Shown piece by piece: positions 52,701 through 64,000 of a stretch of DNA of 64,000 nt. Position 1 is the stretch's first letter. The number at the start of each line of letters is the position of its first letter. Source of the DNA: Myoxocephalus aenaeus (lineage: Eukaryota > Chordata > Actinopteri > Perciformes > Cottidae). The position numbers and the translations under genes are program-made. A model generated the notes under the pieces. The model made no database searches. It was not told where the DNA came from and was given only the letters and a program-made list of their open reading frames with translations. The stretch spans positions 6,098,501 to 6,162,500 of the forward strand of contig JBAMJR010000031.1 in NCBI GenBank assembly GCA_038501785.1, written 5' to 3'.

Positions 52701-53340
52701 AAAGGGCTGAATGTCACCTGTCTTCATGGGCAAGATGTCCAAATGTAGAAAGGATATGACACCACCAAAAAGATGTGATGCACACAGCAACCATGTTGTG
52801 CAATGTCTGGTACAGTGATCAAATTACATAGAAAGACAAAGGAGCATGGTTTTAATAAATAAATGGGCTATTGTTGGTAAAAAAATTCCGCTTCTTTTGG
52901 TCTCCACCCGAACGGTTAACCTGCATTCAACCAAAGCCTGCTCAAACGTGATTGGTCAATACTACTCGGACTATAAACGGAAAACTGAACGGGACTCTAT
53001 GTTACATGCAAAGTCAATGCACAGACGCGACAGGTTGCGAAGGCGCGACATTTCCGCCGGGCGACGCGACTGACGCATGAGGCGGCGCGAATAGCGCGTT
53101 TGACGCGGGGCGAACAGAGCGAAGGACGCGGCGCAAGTTGAAATTTCCCAACTCCGGCAACAAAATCGCGTGAGTCATAGTTGCGTCAGCCAATCAGCGT
53201 TGAGAATCAGCGTTGAGAAGCTCTGCCCGTCACCACCGCCGTCTTGCCGTTGCTGAATCAAACTGCTGCTGCTGCTACGCCAGAAGTAGCGCTGGTAGCG
53301 GCTTCATTCAGACACTTGTGTGACTACGAATAATATTATG

Positions 53341-53464
53341 AACCCAGACACGATGGAGTTTGATGTTCCGACGTATGTGGAGTTTACAACAAGTATAAAG
53401 CAGAACTAGTGGTTATTTCCATGGTGGATGGCAGAAACGGTATCCGTTTTACGGAGATAAGCCA
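53341..53464 (+). repeat. Internal direct repeat, copy 1
   Basis: Starts AACCCAGACACGATGGAGTT and ends ACGGAGATAAGCCA. It shares GATGTTCCGACRTRTGTGG and the long AAGTATAAAGCAGAACTAGT block with copy 2. It is followed by GACGCAGTTCC, not found after copy 2. Confidence 0.85.
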
Positions 53465-53519
53465 GACGCAGTTCCTGGAGGAGTCGGTGAAATTCACTGA
53501 GCTGCGGATGGTGTTATAA

Positions 53520-53661
53520 ACCCAAACACAAGGGTGTTTGATGTTCCGACATGTGTGGGACTTCCACAACAAGTATAAAGCAGAACTAGTGGTTATTTAT
53601 TCCATAGGCGATAGCAGAAATGAAAGCTCTTTTCATGGAGAGAAGCAACGGAGATAAGCCA
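53520..53661 (+). repeat. Internal direct repeat, copy 2
   Basis: Starts ACCCAAACACAAGGGTGTTT and ends with the same ACGGAGATAAGCCA as copy 1. It carries extra bases near 53585-53650, so the copies differ by indels as well as substitutions. Confidence 0.85.
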
Positions 53662-54356
53662 CGCCCCCTTTGACGCGGCGCAAATATTCACGCCGCCTTC
53701 GGTGTGAACACCCTTTTTTATTGTTGAGCGAGTAAACTGCCGCGGTTTGGTGTGAACGCAGCATTATGAATGCAGAGGCTGTTTATAGATATTACTTCCA
53801 AACTGGTTGAAATCTATAAGGATGCATATCCCTGTTTGTTCTTGTCCTGTTAATTAATTATGTTTAATTAATATCTAATAATACAGCAACGTGTTTTTAG
53901 AAGTTACATTTTTATTTTGTTATTGTTTTTAATCTTTTCTAGGGTCCCCCAGAGACTAGACGCTTATATCACTTAAAGGGTAGAGCTGGCTCTGGCTATT
54001 GTCATTTATTCACTTTATCATAAAATGTTGCAAGTAAAATGTCATTGTAACTTAAATATTTCCACAAGGCACATATTTTCTGCTGGAATGAAATCTTAGT
54101 AGTTACAGCTCAGTAAGCCAGATTTTCAGTTTTAATTTGCCTACTTATAGCAAACCAGTTCCATTTAAGATAGTCTGTGGAACCAGTGAAGTTTTATGTC
54201 GAACTCAAATCTATCTTCCTGAAACCATCACATCTGGTGTGAGTAATACAGTTTTATACACTGCTGAACATTTGCCAGGATGACCATTTTTGTATTAACT
54301 GGACCTCACATTGTAAAAAGTGAATCAACCAGGTTGAAAGTCAGAAGGTGTTCGGA

Positions 54357-54640
54357 AAAAAATAAAAGTGTCAGTACTTTAGAGGCACAATACGTAGGAT
54401 TTGTCAGTTGCGGTTTGTAAACACAACATTCAAAGTTATCCCCCCCCTCCTTGGCTCAACGAGGGTTACAAAGCTCGCCACTGGGTGAACGCCAACATCA
54501 GCTTCTCTCACTCTTTTTCGCCACTGTGGCCGCCATTTCCACAGCTTCCTCTTGGAGGCGTGCTTAATATCTAGCACCCAGTTCCTATATTTTTATAGAG
54601 GTTGAAATCCAGAAATATCCCAAACACAGAAATGAACGCA
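54357..54640 (+). repeat. Degraded interspersed repeat, teleost type
   Basis: Begins near AGAGGCACAATACGTAGGAT, resembling the AAGGTGCAATACATGGGATT terminus of the MITE at 40270-40719, followed by sequence I associate with dispersed fish repeats (CTTGGCTCAACGAGGGTTAC). No convincing opposite terminus was found before 55000, so its right border is a guess. Confidence 0.35.
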
Positions 54641-55490
54641 ATTAAAACCTTTTTCCACACACAGTGCAGTATCTGCCCCCTGTTTGAATAAACAACGGCC
54701 GTTTTAATACAAGGGCTGGATTTTTAAGGCAATACATTCTCCACAGTAAGAGCACAAAGACATGTCTCCTGATGTCACATGCACAGACATGCGTATATAG
54801 CGATATGCAACTGTAATAATACGCACACATACAATGCTCTCCAAGGTCTCAGTTATTCCTGCATGTATGGAAGGTAGCATACATATAAAGACTAAATAAG
54901 AATGAATAAAGAAAGAAAATACTACAAAAACCATCAACGAAATGCACAATTCATAAAAGGCAAGGTCCTTTAAAAACTAATCTCTTATATTTCCAGCATG
55001 GACATTTCTAACAGGAGAATATGATTTACAGTGTTTGACAGATTGCTTCCACTGTAAGACATGGCACATGGATGAATCGGTTTTGAAATGCTTAACAACA
55101 TTATAATAATAAAAGTGTTAAACAGCAATGACACCCACCCACTCTGTTGTGCCGTATATCACCTAAAACAAATAACCCTCATCAGCATTCATTCATTCAC
55201 CTCTTTTACAGTGCTCTATTCTTGGATGATATGTCAGAATTTAGCCTGCTATGGATCATGCGAGATGGGTGTGCACGAGAGTGTGTGTGTGTGTGTCTGT
55301 GTGTATGTACATGCCTGCGTGTCTTAGTTGGAGCTTGGTGTTGATTAAGTGTCTGGAGCTTGGGGGGGGGATAATGAGAGACTCTAATTAATGAGCCTGT
55401 GCATATCTCAGAGTCACAGGGTCCTATCTGCAGAGAACAACTCCACACACACACATACATACCCACGTCCCACACACACCCATATCCACG

Positions 55491-55491
<1 letters not shown>

Positions 55492-55524
<33 letters not shown>
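55492..55524 (+). repeat. (CA)16 microsatellite
   Basis: A perfect CA tract preceded by several shorter CA clusters from 55444. Confidence 0.95.
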
Positions 55525-55526
<2 letters not shown>

Positions 55527-58409
55527 CCGTGCACCGTAGGGATCTTTCCCTGCACAGCTTTTTCTCCAGGGAAACCCAGCTGGGAGTGTGTCACTCTGGC
55601 TGCTGTCCCTGATAAGTGTCCTCTAATAGGGATGGATGGGGGTTAGAGAGGCCTGCTGTGAGAAGGTCACACGCACTGACCACCCAACATGCCCCGAGCA
55701 AAAAACATAAAAAACATTCCAAATCTTATTTGTTTGCTGGGTCTTGTCCAGGGGGAGCAGAGTGGTTTATCTCGAGAGAAGACTCACGGCAGAGCTGAGT
55801 AAAGGAAAAGCCCTCTCACACCAGGTTTAATTAGTCAGGTCAGTGGTCAGCTGGCAGCATCACTACTCACTATGCAGTTAAATTACAATTGTGTGATGTT
55901 TTGGTCTTGAATGATAAAGGATGTTTTGTAGAGTGTAAATAATACATATTTTCCTTCTTCAATGCCCTTAATTCAACATCCGCTGGTCAACGCACAATCA
56001 AAGATGTGCGATGCAGGCAGATCACATCGCACTCAACATTGAGACCATCTAGAAGCACAAATTCACATGCAGTCAGGGAAAAACATTCACTCACCAACAG
56101 AGAGCCGAGTTCAATCCTGGAAGTGGTTAGCAAATACAATTGCCATTTCTAGTAGTTGGAAAAGGAGATGACCAACAAAATAAGGGTCTGGATGTGTATA
56201 AAAAGAGGCACATGGCTGTCGACAACCTCCCTAATCCAAATAGGTAGGTAGCAGTGACAAGGACTGCAGTAGAGGAGAATTGACCGTATCACATTGACAA
56301 AAATAAATAAATAGGGAGAAGAAAACCATGTTAAAAAAAATGTCGTAACATAGAATTAAACTAAAAACATTGCACCAGCATAGTTGTGTAACAATACAGC
56401 ATCTCTTAACGTTAAAAGCTAAATGTGTCACTTTGACACACAAAAAAAGAAAATCACCTCTTTACACGACTGTAGGAGCACTTTCAATTACCCATATCAT
56501 CTGTGCTCATTATTCTACATTTTGCTGACAGAAAAATTACTGCCTGTTTAATAGTAAGCTATAAAAAACAACAACTTAAAAGATGTTAGTCACATTTGGT
56601 GTAAAGTTAGACCACAAGCCAAGGAAATTGCCATCATTTAGCCATTTGTGGTGTGTGCATGGATTCAATACACCAATTTCCACCAATACACACTTGCTAG
56701 CATTTAGTCTTTCTTGTGAAACATTTTTCCCACCATGCCCCCGAATGTCATACAGTTTTTACCAGATTTGCTGTGACATTATTGAGTGAGCCTGGCAATA
56801 ATAAGAAGTAAAAACATGTATCAATGGTACACAAAAAAGGATGATAATAACCGTAGAATAACAAAGAAAACTATAGATTTTGGCTCCCTGACCGATAATC
56901 ACAAGACAAAACTGCCAGATCTCGTGTGGATTGGAGTTAATTCCTGATTTGTGGGTTGAAGGTATAAACATTGCTTACATCTACATACAACAACATCTAC
57001 GCATACACCCAAACGTTCAAACATTTATACTGAGGCCCCTGGAGTGGAAATGTTTTTCCTGATGCAACCAAAAGCACATCAGAGAAAACAAACACCCTTA
57101 TCTGTATTCTTTAATGTGTGATAATGAAAATGTATATTGAAAGCTCTTTCTTTTGAGACATTATAGTGTTTAATCAAGCATTCTTCACAGAGTGTGATGA
57201 AGGCATATGATTATGATCTTTTTATTCTCTTTAAGTCCCATCCCCTAATTTTCTCTTTCTTTATTCTGCTCCCAATTACACTAATGAAGAAGGGCTTGTT
57301 TATCCCCCGGAGTTGCTCAGCAGTAGATTTGTGTGAAGACATTACGCAAAGAGAACGACCTTTGCTTTAGAGATGTGTTTAATAATTCAGTGGTCTTGGA
57401 CACGGATGAAACAGGCTCCAGCATATTGTTTAAATCAGGCCGGCAGTAAAATAGGCGCTGGGGTTTGACGTCTGTGGTACGATCAATAATAACAGTGCTG
57501 CCACATACTCCGACGCATGAGACAGAGATCCTGTGTGGTCCCACTCAGTCTCTGTACTAAACATAGAGACGGAGCAGGACATTGTATTCAAATGTGTTTG
57601 TGTCCGTCTAGTTCCACAAAAACAAATACACAGGCACACACACATACATACATAAAAACACACAAAACCATGCTGTGGTCAGACCCACCCATCTCTAGTC
57701 CCTCATTTAGAAAACCTCAAAACCAAACTCATACCTCTCTTTTTCAATTACCTTTCTTCCCACTATCGTCACCATGCCAAATCGATCTAAATTCTCCCAC
57801 AGTCTTTTTTTCCCCTCCTTTCTCTCTTATATCAAATGTATCCATGTGTTGCCGTCACAAACACACACACATACACACCACAATCTGGTAATCATAATAA
57901 GCACATTAAAGCCACAATTTATGGCTGATGATCTCTTGAACAGACTACATTAATAGTGCCAATTTTAACTCCTTCTGAGATCTCCTCTGTAGCGTTTCAC
58001 TTGGTTACTGTGATTGTTAAAATACAGATTTATAAAAACTAAGTAGGGCTGAGCCAAAGCCAGACCAGATACTGAGGCTTTTACTTCAACAAAACATTTT
58101 TTCCTTCAATGATCAAGCTATAATACCTTAATACTTAAGGCTTATTATGGCAATGACAGCTCTGCCTGCCCTTACTAATCTAGCCCTGGGAGAGCACATT
58201 AAATGTGAATTAACCCTTTTAAAGTGGAGAGGCAGGATTCAGTAATGACTCCATCCCTTGGCAGAGTAGGAAAGTGAAAAGTATGAACACAAAGTTGTGG
58301 TATTGAGTACAGTAAATACCGTAGCATGAAGCCTACATGCAGGGGTACCTGTAGTTTCTGGTCACTCTTGTGAACGGATTAGACCAGTCCACTCCTTAAA
58401 TCACTCTGA

Positions 58410-58480
58410 CTTCAGATCAAAGGGGTTAAAGCAGGATTAGGATTAATCTGCCTTGGTAGAACAGGTGGTAATCCTTTAAA
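58410..58480. promoter_or_regulatory. Cluster of K50-homeodomain and TCF/LEF-like sites
   Basis: Within 70 bp there are AGATCAAAGG (TCF/LEF consensus), GGATTAGGATTAATC (two forward GGATTA and one inverted TAATC, Otx/Pitx-type), and GGTAATCC with a CAGGTG E-box next to it. The block is not repetitive. Enhancer function is inferred from motif grouping only. Confidence 0.3.
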
Positions 58481-59472
58481 TTAGCCATGTAGCACAGGCA
58501 GGCCTCTCTTTCATCTCACCATACCTGACTTATGGGTTAGAATACAGAAAGCTTGGTTACAGCAAAGTAGCGCTGTTGTTACCGAACGAGAATTAGTTGT
58601 CCTCCCTCACCCGGGACTGCTCTGATAACAGACCAGGCCGCTCTCGTGTATCAGCAAGATGACTTCATTTGCATGCAGCCGGTGCTTTGAGAGTAGCTGA
58701 GTCAAACAGCTGTGCTCTCTGCTTCCTTTGAAACGAGGGTTACGTAAAGCATACTTTATGATTCGCATATTAACGAGTGGCTCACAGGATACCCTCGGGC
58801 AAGGTGCAACGAATACTTCACCAGAAATAGATCACGCTGTGTTATTGATACACATCATGTAGGATCAGGAGGCGATGCAAGCAGGAGAGGGAAGTCGACG
58901 TCGTAGGGGGTTTGACTCCACTCCAAGGACAGAAACACTCCAGTCCTTTCCTATCAGACTCCTCAACACATGCTGCCCCTCTCCCACCAGCTTCCTCCCC
59001 TGCTGTCAAACCTCCTTGTCATCGGTTTTCTACTCGAATCATCTTCACCCCACTCCAGCTCAGCTTCAGCTGAGAGTCCGCAATGAAACTTTGCAACACA
59101 CGCTGGATCAAACTCTACAGCTGTGACTCGTTCAAGCTATAGCACAAATCCAGGAGTGTCGCTTCACCTGTCTGAACGATCAAGACAGCTAATTAGCATT
59201 TTTGGGACCATGGGGGAGGTTACAGTAGTGGTCGCAGCCGCCTCCCACCGAGCTCCTGTCTGCTGCCGCAGTCACCAGTTTGGCCAGTGGGTTTGCCCCA
59301 GTCCGAGTCTCCAGTCCCAGGCTAGACCCTGCCATCTGGCTGGCCTGGTAACAGCCGGCCCCTCTCCCCGGTTTGCCTGCTGCAGACAGGAAGACAACCC
59401 AAGGAAGGTCAGGCCACACTAGCATGGCCAGGAAGAGAGGGACACACAGACAGGGACAGAGACAGAGACAGA

Positions 59473-59474
<2 letters not shown>

Positions 59475-59508
<34 letters not shown>
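59475..59508 (+). repeat. G34 homopolymer (G-quadruplex-prone)
   Basis: Thirty-four consecutive G after a GACA/GA-rich lead. It makes artificial poly-Gly and poly-Pro ORFs. Runs of this length are also a common site of sequencing-length error. Confidence 0.95.
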
Positions 59509-59509
<1 letters not shown>

Positions 59510-59637
59510 GACAGATAAACTAATGGATGAGGAAGAAAGTAAGAGAGGGACAGTAAGAGACAGAAAGGACACTGCTACTTAAAGCTGCCACCCTCAGCGT
59601 GACTCAATGACTGATGAATCTCCTGCCTTTGCATTCA

Positions 59638-59639
<2 letters not shown>

Positions 59640-59689
<50 letters not shown>

Positions 59690-59699
59690 TGTGTGTGTT
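59640..59699 (+). repeat. (GT)n microsatellite with one interruption
   Basis: About 30 GT units with an extra G at about 59682-59683. Confidence 0.95.
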
Positions 59700-61261
59700 G
59701 TATGTGAGGTGTATGTGAGCATGTGTTCACGCATGAATACAATCCCGCTTTTCTCAAACAGATCATGACAGCTCACAGCAAGAAGAAAAGCTTAATTTAC
59801 CCACAATTCAGCAGTAATTCGCAGATCCACAGCAGGACTTCCAGTATGGATGACCATTTGGAAGGTCATTAGAAATGGGTAAAAAAATATGCTACAGTGT
59901 TAACATATAATTACATCAACATGACTATGACACTGGAAAGAATATGAATGTGCTTAATTTTGGATCATCCTCGAAATAAGGTTGAGAATTTTTTTTTTTT
60001 AATCATACCGCCCGCTGAGATTGTTCCGTCCCAGCATGATATCGTTCTCTTCATCTTCAATCCCAGTTTATGTTGGAGAGCACGAAGCACGCAGAAATAG
60101 CATAATTTTGTGCTGGTTAGGAAATTAAAATGTATTCTTAATGTGTGACACACTGCACAAAAAACTGGGCTTTTGGGTTTTTTTAAATTGCAATACATAT
60201 TATATACCGTATGTTGTCTGGCATTTCTTTCCTCTACAAATAAAAGCTCTTATAATAAATGACAATGTTAAAGTGTATCATTTCTGTAGCCCAGTTCATT
60301 CATATAATTGCAAAAGCATATTTAATTCTTATATTTGGATCAGGGCTAACAATGTTAAACTCAAATACTTAGCAGAGGTCTCTGGCGTAGAAAATCAAAT
60401 GCAGCCCTGAACCAAGCTTTAAATATATATTTTAAACAGAATTCAATAAGACATTTTGCTCCAATTAACTGAATCTAATACTTTTTTATTTAAGACACAA
60501 CATGTCTACAATTACTTTTTCAAAGTGCATCTTAAAGAACTACTTTCCTTAGTAATCTTAAAAAAGGGGGTTATGTTGAGATTAATGTACTTTTGATTTG
60601 TTTTTGCAACTATGCTTAAATAAACAGACATACATTTGCTTCCATATCTGATGGAAATATGTTCAGGGTAAAAAAACTCCCCAAACTGAAGAGATATTAA
60701 TAGTGTAGGCAGAGGTTTCTACCCTTCCAGTGTCTTGACATGTTGACCTTCACAGGTCTGACAGCTGAGGAAGAATACTTCCCTGATACACTTTGCCTGA
60801 TATTGTCTGAGTAAATGCAAATTTAAGCGCAAAGCCACGGTGCAGCATAGAGAAGCAAACATCAGCAATTTTGAGAGTAGGTTAGTCTCTCTCTGACCCT
60901 CATTCTTTCTCTACTCTCAGTCTCTCCATCTCTGTCTCACAGCCTCCTTCCCCCTCCCCAGTGCCGGCCAGGACTTCTCTGTCCTTCATCCTCATTCTAT
61001 TTCATGCCTCGTCCTTCTCTTGCTCTGTCCTCATCCATCACCCCCCGCACCCTGCGCTGCACACCCTCCTCCCTCCATATCCAGCCTGACCAGATACAGA
61101 TAGAGCCTTCACTGGGCCTCAGTACTGACACACTCCTCTGTGACTCATCACTTCATCGGACTCAATTTGGCAATTATCACATCACAACATCTCTATCACC
61201 AGCCAACTGAAACGCATCAGAAAAACAGTGACTTCAATCAACCACATCTTATTTCATAACT

Positions 61262-61286
61262 ATGCCATGCCCTCTTGTCATGGCAT
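61262..61286. repeat. Small perfect inverted repeat
   Basis: ATGCCATG and CATGGCAT separated by nine bases. Short enough to occur by chance. Confidence 0.5.
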
Positions 61287-64000
61287 TCAATACAAAATTG
61301 TGACAACTCGTAACTAAAGGCTATGCGATATTAAGATGATGCAGTGATGCTTAATGTGACAGTGGCTTATTTTCTGAATTTATTACGAGCTGAATTGAAT
61401 CAGTTCATGTTGGGAGTCATGGCCAGGTGCTAAACATAAGTGACAGAGCCTGAACAGTAACAATGCATACATTTAGCGGGGTGTTCAGGGTGAAAACAGC
61501 ACTGCTTTAAAAAAAAAAAAAAAACTGTATTCTGTATGCTTGAAACAAACTAGGTCGTAAAACGTGTTGTCTACATCAGTTTTTTTGTTAATATACGTAA
61601 ATGTTTTACTTTTGTATTTCTTCTTCTGTGTCCTTGAAGCAATGAACCATACAAACAGCAATTACGGCTTTCACTTAGTCACTTCTCAAAAGACATTCAT
61701 AACATTGCAGCCCACACTAATGACGTCAGGTGATCCAATAGTTTTTTTTTTTAAAGCATACCGAGGCCCTTAGTGCAGGCCAGTTGCTTATGGTTCAGAT
61801 TAAATATTAAAATACAATCCATGAGCTCCGGCTTCCGTAATACATCATTGAGTTTTAAGATGGCATGTCGCCACAATTGGCACACACAAAAAAAGAAAAT
61901 TGTAGAAAAAGAGCAGTTACTTGATGGAACTTTAGTTCTATGAGTGTGAGAACTGCAAGGACAGGAAGAGGGAGTGAGATGGGAATGAGAGATGTGACCC
62001 ATGCCCAATGTGTAGTGAGGATACAGACATTTCGTACACCCGACTAATATGACGCAGACTCTTTCACCAGTAGAGGATCCATTCTCCAGTGGAGTCCTAG
62101 TGAAAATCTTGCAAACCTCCAACCAAGTCAGCTTCAACTAAGTAAGCTTTGTCTTTTGCTAGAAGCCCTCTGTTTCAGGACTCAGTGGCATCATTGAAAC
62201 AAATAAAGATGCAACGTTGTTCGAAACAGCCATTTTGTCAATTTAAACAGGTTTTTACTTGGCAAACTGCTGAAAGTCTTTGAAACTTTAATCATCACAT
62301 TTAAATCAGGGACAGATTTTGAGTTCACAGGTGCCAGAAAACGGGAATACAAGAGGCAGGTTTCAGAGAACCAAAAGCCCAGTGGAGCCCATCTACTGCC
62401 CTTCCCTGTGATTGTAGATGATGTAATGCTGGTGAAAGCTCATGAGTTTGAGAGTTGCAGAGTTTCCACGTTGCGTCCAAAATGCAGCATCCCACACTCC
62501 AGCACCTCTCAAAGGGACTGGGCATCCCTCAAAACTCCCCCGGAGGAGCACAACAGATGTGTGAGGGCTCTGTGTGCATCAATCATCCATTGTCTTTCAT
62601 CACACTCACTGCTCACAGTGTGTGGTCCATGTGAAGATAAGCAAAATTGTGCAACACCAAACACCTACAATCTCATTGTTAATGTGTATTCTTTACATAG
62701 CTAGAACACAGTCACGGATACAAGAACGTTCTCAAAGAACAATTTGTGAAAGTTTCATGTGTGGGTTTTCCTAATAGCAAAAAACAAAGAATGAAAACCT
62801 ACATTCTGTCCCAGTCTATATTTGATAATGTATCGAAAGACATAGTTTAGCATCAGGATTCGAGCACCATTGATCTATTTCACTGCCTAGCAAAAACTAC
62901 CAGCTGTGTAAATCCCTCTCTAGGGCTTCACAACCCACACTGGCAAAAAAAGAAAAGAAAAAAGAGCCGCACACAAGTAGACTGCATTAACAGTGGATTA
63001 TGTGCTCATTAACATTTACACAAAATGTATCAACACTTAAGGATGAAACCAAAGGTGCGATCACTGGCATCAATTTCGAGGTACGACGTTCCTTTTCACC
63101 TTCCACTTAGGGAAGAGTGCTCCACAAAAGGCTGAGCAGAAGTGGTGCTCGAGGTGTGATTACTACAGTAAATGGCATCTCAACAAGAAGTGGGTTTAGG
63201 GATAAAAAGTGGATTTTCCCATCAATTGTATTCACCGTTGAGGCATTTCTGTTCAATTTGCTTTAACAGAAACCTTCTGAACCGGAAAGAAATGTGAGTA
63301 GCATAGAGGCAGAAGGGGACAAGGGGGAGGGGTGATGCTTTCACACTATCGCTCAAACTGTCTGGTGCACTGCGATATCTGAGAATGCAAACGTGCGTTA
63401 CACTTCTCAAATCTGACAAGTGAATCCTGGCTGTAAAAGCTTTCAGTGTTAAGTGTTCTCATCTTCATAAGTCTGTAGCAATTATTACTGAGCATGAAAG
63501 TTATGACTGCTTGGATGACTCTTTAGGAACAGTCTGGACATCCTGGGCATGACTACTGACATAGATGACTGAGGAAGAAATCTGTGATTGTTGTTAGCTG
63601 TTGAAAGGAGAACACACTTACTGGAGCTCATGGGTAATTGTTAATGTATTCCCAAAGTCCTGACTGACTGGTGAACACTCTGCCAGGTTAGATGCGTGTC
63701 TGTGTCTTAGTGTGCATACAGGTGAATTGTCATCTGCACATGCTGTGTGGATGCGTGACAAGAAGAATAAAGGAGGAGAGTGGTAATGTGATTAGCATGC
63801 CATTATCACCTGAAGATGTGACGCACCAGAGGTGGAGTTGCATTTGAGGCTTTTTGCTATGCAGATCCACACAGTTCTCTAAAGAGGATAACTGGCTTTG
63901 CAGCACTATCAGCCCATCCAGATGGCATACAGGGCAGCTATGACAGTCCAGAACAAGCTCCCCAGCTGCTCTGCCACCCCCAAATCTCCCTGACCTAAAT

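Larger units (their letters stand above)
52980..53765. mobile_element. CpG-dense DNA-transposon remnant, composite
   Basis: The block is exceptionally rich in GCGC, GACGCG and GCGACGCG motifs (53020-53130 and 53660-53760). It ends with GGTGTGAACGCAGCATTATG, a terminus I associate with teleost DNA transposons that begin AATGCTGCGTTCACACC. The matching left terminus was not found, so it is truncated or composite. It holds two diverged copies of a ~125-140 bp segment and no intact ORF. The superfamily is unknown to me; PIF/Harbinger is one possibility. Confidence 0.5.
54650..64000. other. Non-coding stretch to the right edge
   Basis: Presumed intron of the long ttc28 transcript. It carries (CA)n and (TG)n tracts, a 34-base G run, an A-rich run at about 61508-61524, and a cluster of homeodomain-like and TCF/LEF-like sites near 58410-58480. 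The conserved TPR 1-2 coding sequence (NRSAAYMK, KALDDAIKAR) was looked for on the minus strand and not found. Confidence 0.5.

Noticed and set aside
53010..53130. CpG island as a second gene promoter
   Set aside because: The CpGs are part of repetitive GACGCG/GCGCGA motifs of a transposon remnant and no exon lies beside it.
53763..53780. Complete TIR pair for the element ending at 53765
   Set aside because: The right end resembles a known-style terminus but no matching left terminus (GCGTTCACACC) was found within about 1.5 kb upstream.
59189..59572. Poly-Pro ORF of 127 codons
   Set aside because: Produced by the 34-base G run and CT-rich flank; no coding signature.
49990..64000. Canonical TTC28 first exon with TPRs 1-2
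   Set aside because: Searched on the minus strand for the conserved NRSAAYMK and KALDDAIKAR coding sequence and found nothing similar, so it is presumed to be outside the window.

Overview
This window is vertebrate genomic DNA, most likely from a teleost fish. Two exons are supported, separated by about 44.5 kb of non-coding DNA. That DNA is dense in (CA)n and (TG)n microsatellites and carries fish-type DNA transposons and a LINE fragment. No operon-like gene spacing, bacterial gene, tRNA, rRNA or CRISPR array was seen.

The only exon recognisable by homology is at 4096-4243 on the minus strand. It encodes 49 residues (AYFRQGVALQYLGRHADALA...) that match the N-terminal TPR region of TTC28, a very large tetratricopeptide-repeat protein. 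It has a clean polypyrimidine tract and AG acceptor, and a GTAAG donor. The gene runs right to left: later TTC28 exons lie off the left edge, and the usual first coding exon (TPRs 1-2) was not found and presumably lies beyond the right edge.

About 44.5 kb upstream of that exon, a CpG-rich stretch (about 49080-49870) looks like a promoter. It precedes a 5'UTR-like sequence with two small overlapping uORFs. A nine-residue ORF, MMKWQPRKK, then ends exactly at a strong GTGAGT donor (exon end 48766) in phase 0, which is the phase of the acceptor at 4243. I propose an internal promoter and alternative first exon giving a TTC28 isoform that starts at the third TPR. This is the most interesting gene-level observation here, and it is an inference.

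Mobile and repeat content, left to right: an internally deleted hAT transposon with perfect 8-bp target duplications (1409-2977); many microsatellites; an inverted duplication at 29113-29720; a TA-flanked MITE with 34-bp terminal inverted repeats (40270-40719); a 3' fragment of a non-LTR retrotransposon (about 51820-52700, minus strand); a CpG-dense composite DNA-transposon remnant with an internal direct repeat (about 52980-53765); and a short degraded repeat near 54360. The rest is intron, or the region upstream of the internal promoter. A few AT-rich blocks dense in homeodomain-type sites may be conserved enhancers. I found no convincing novel multi-gene system.
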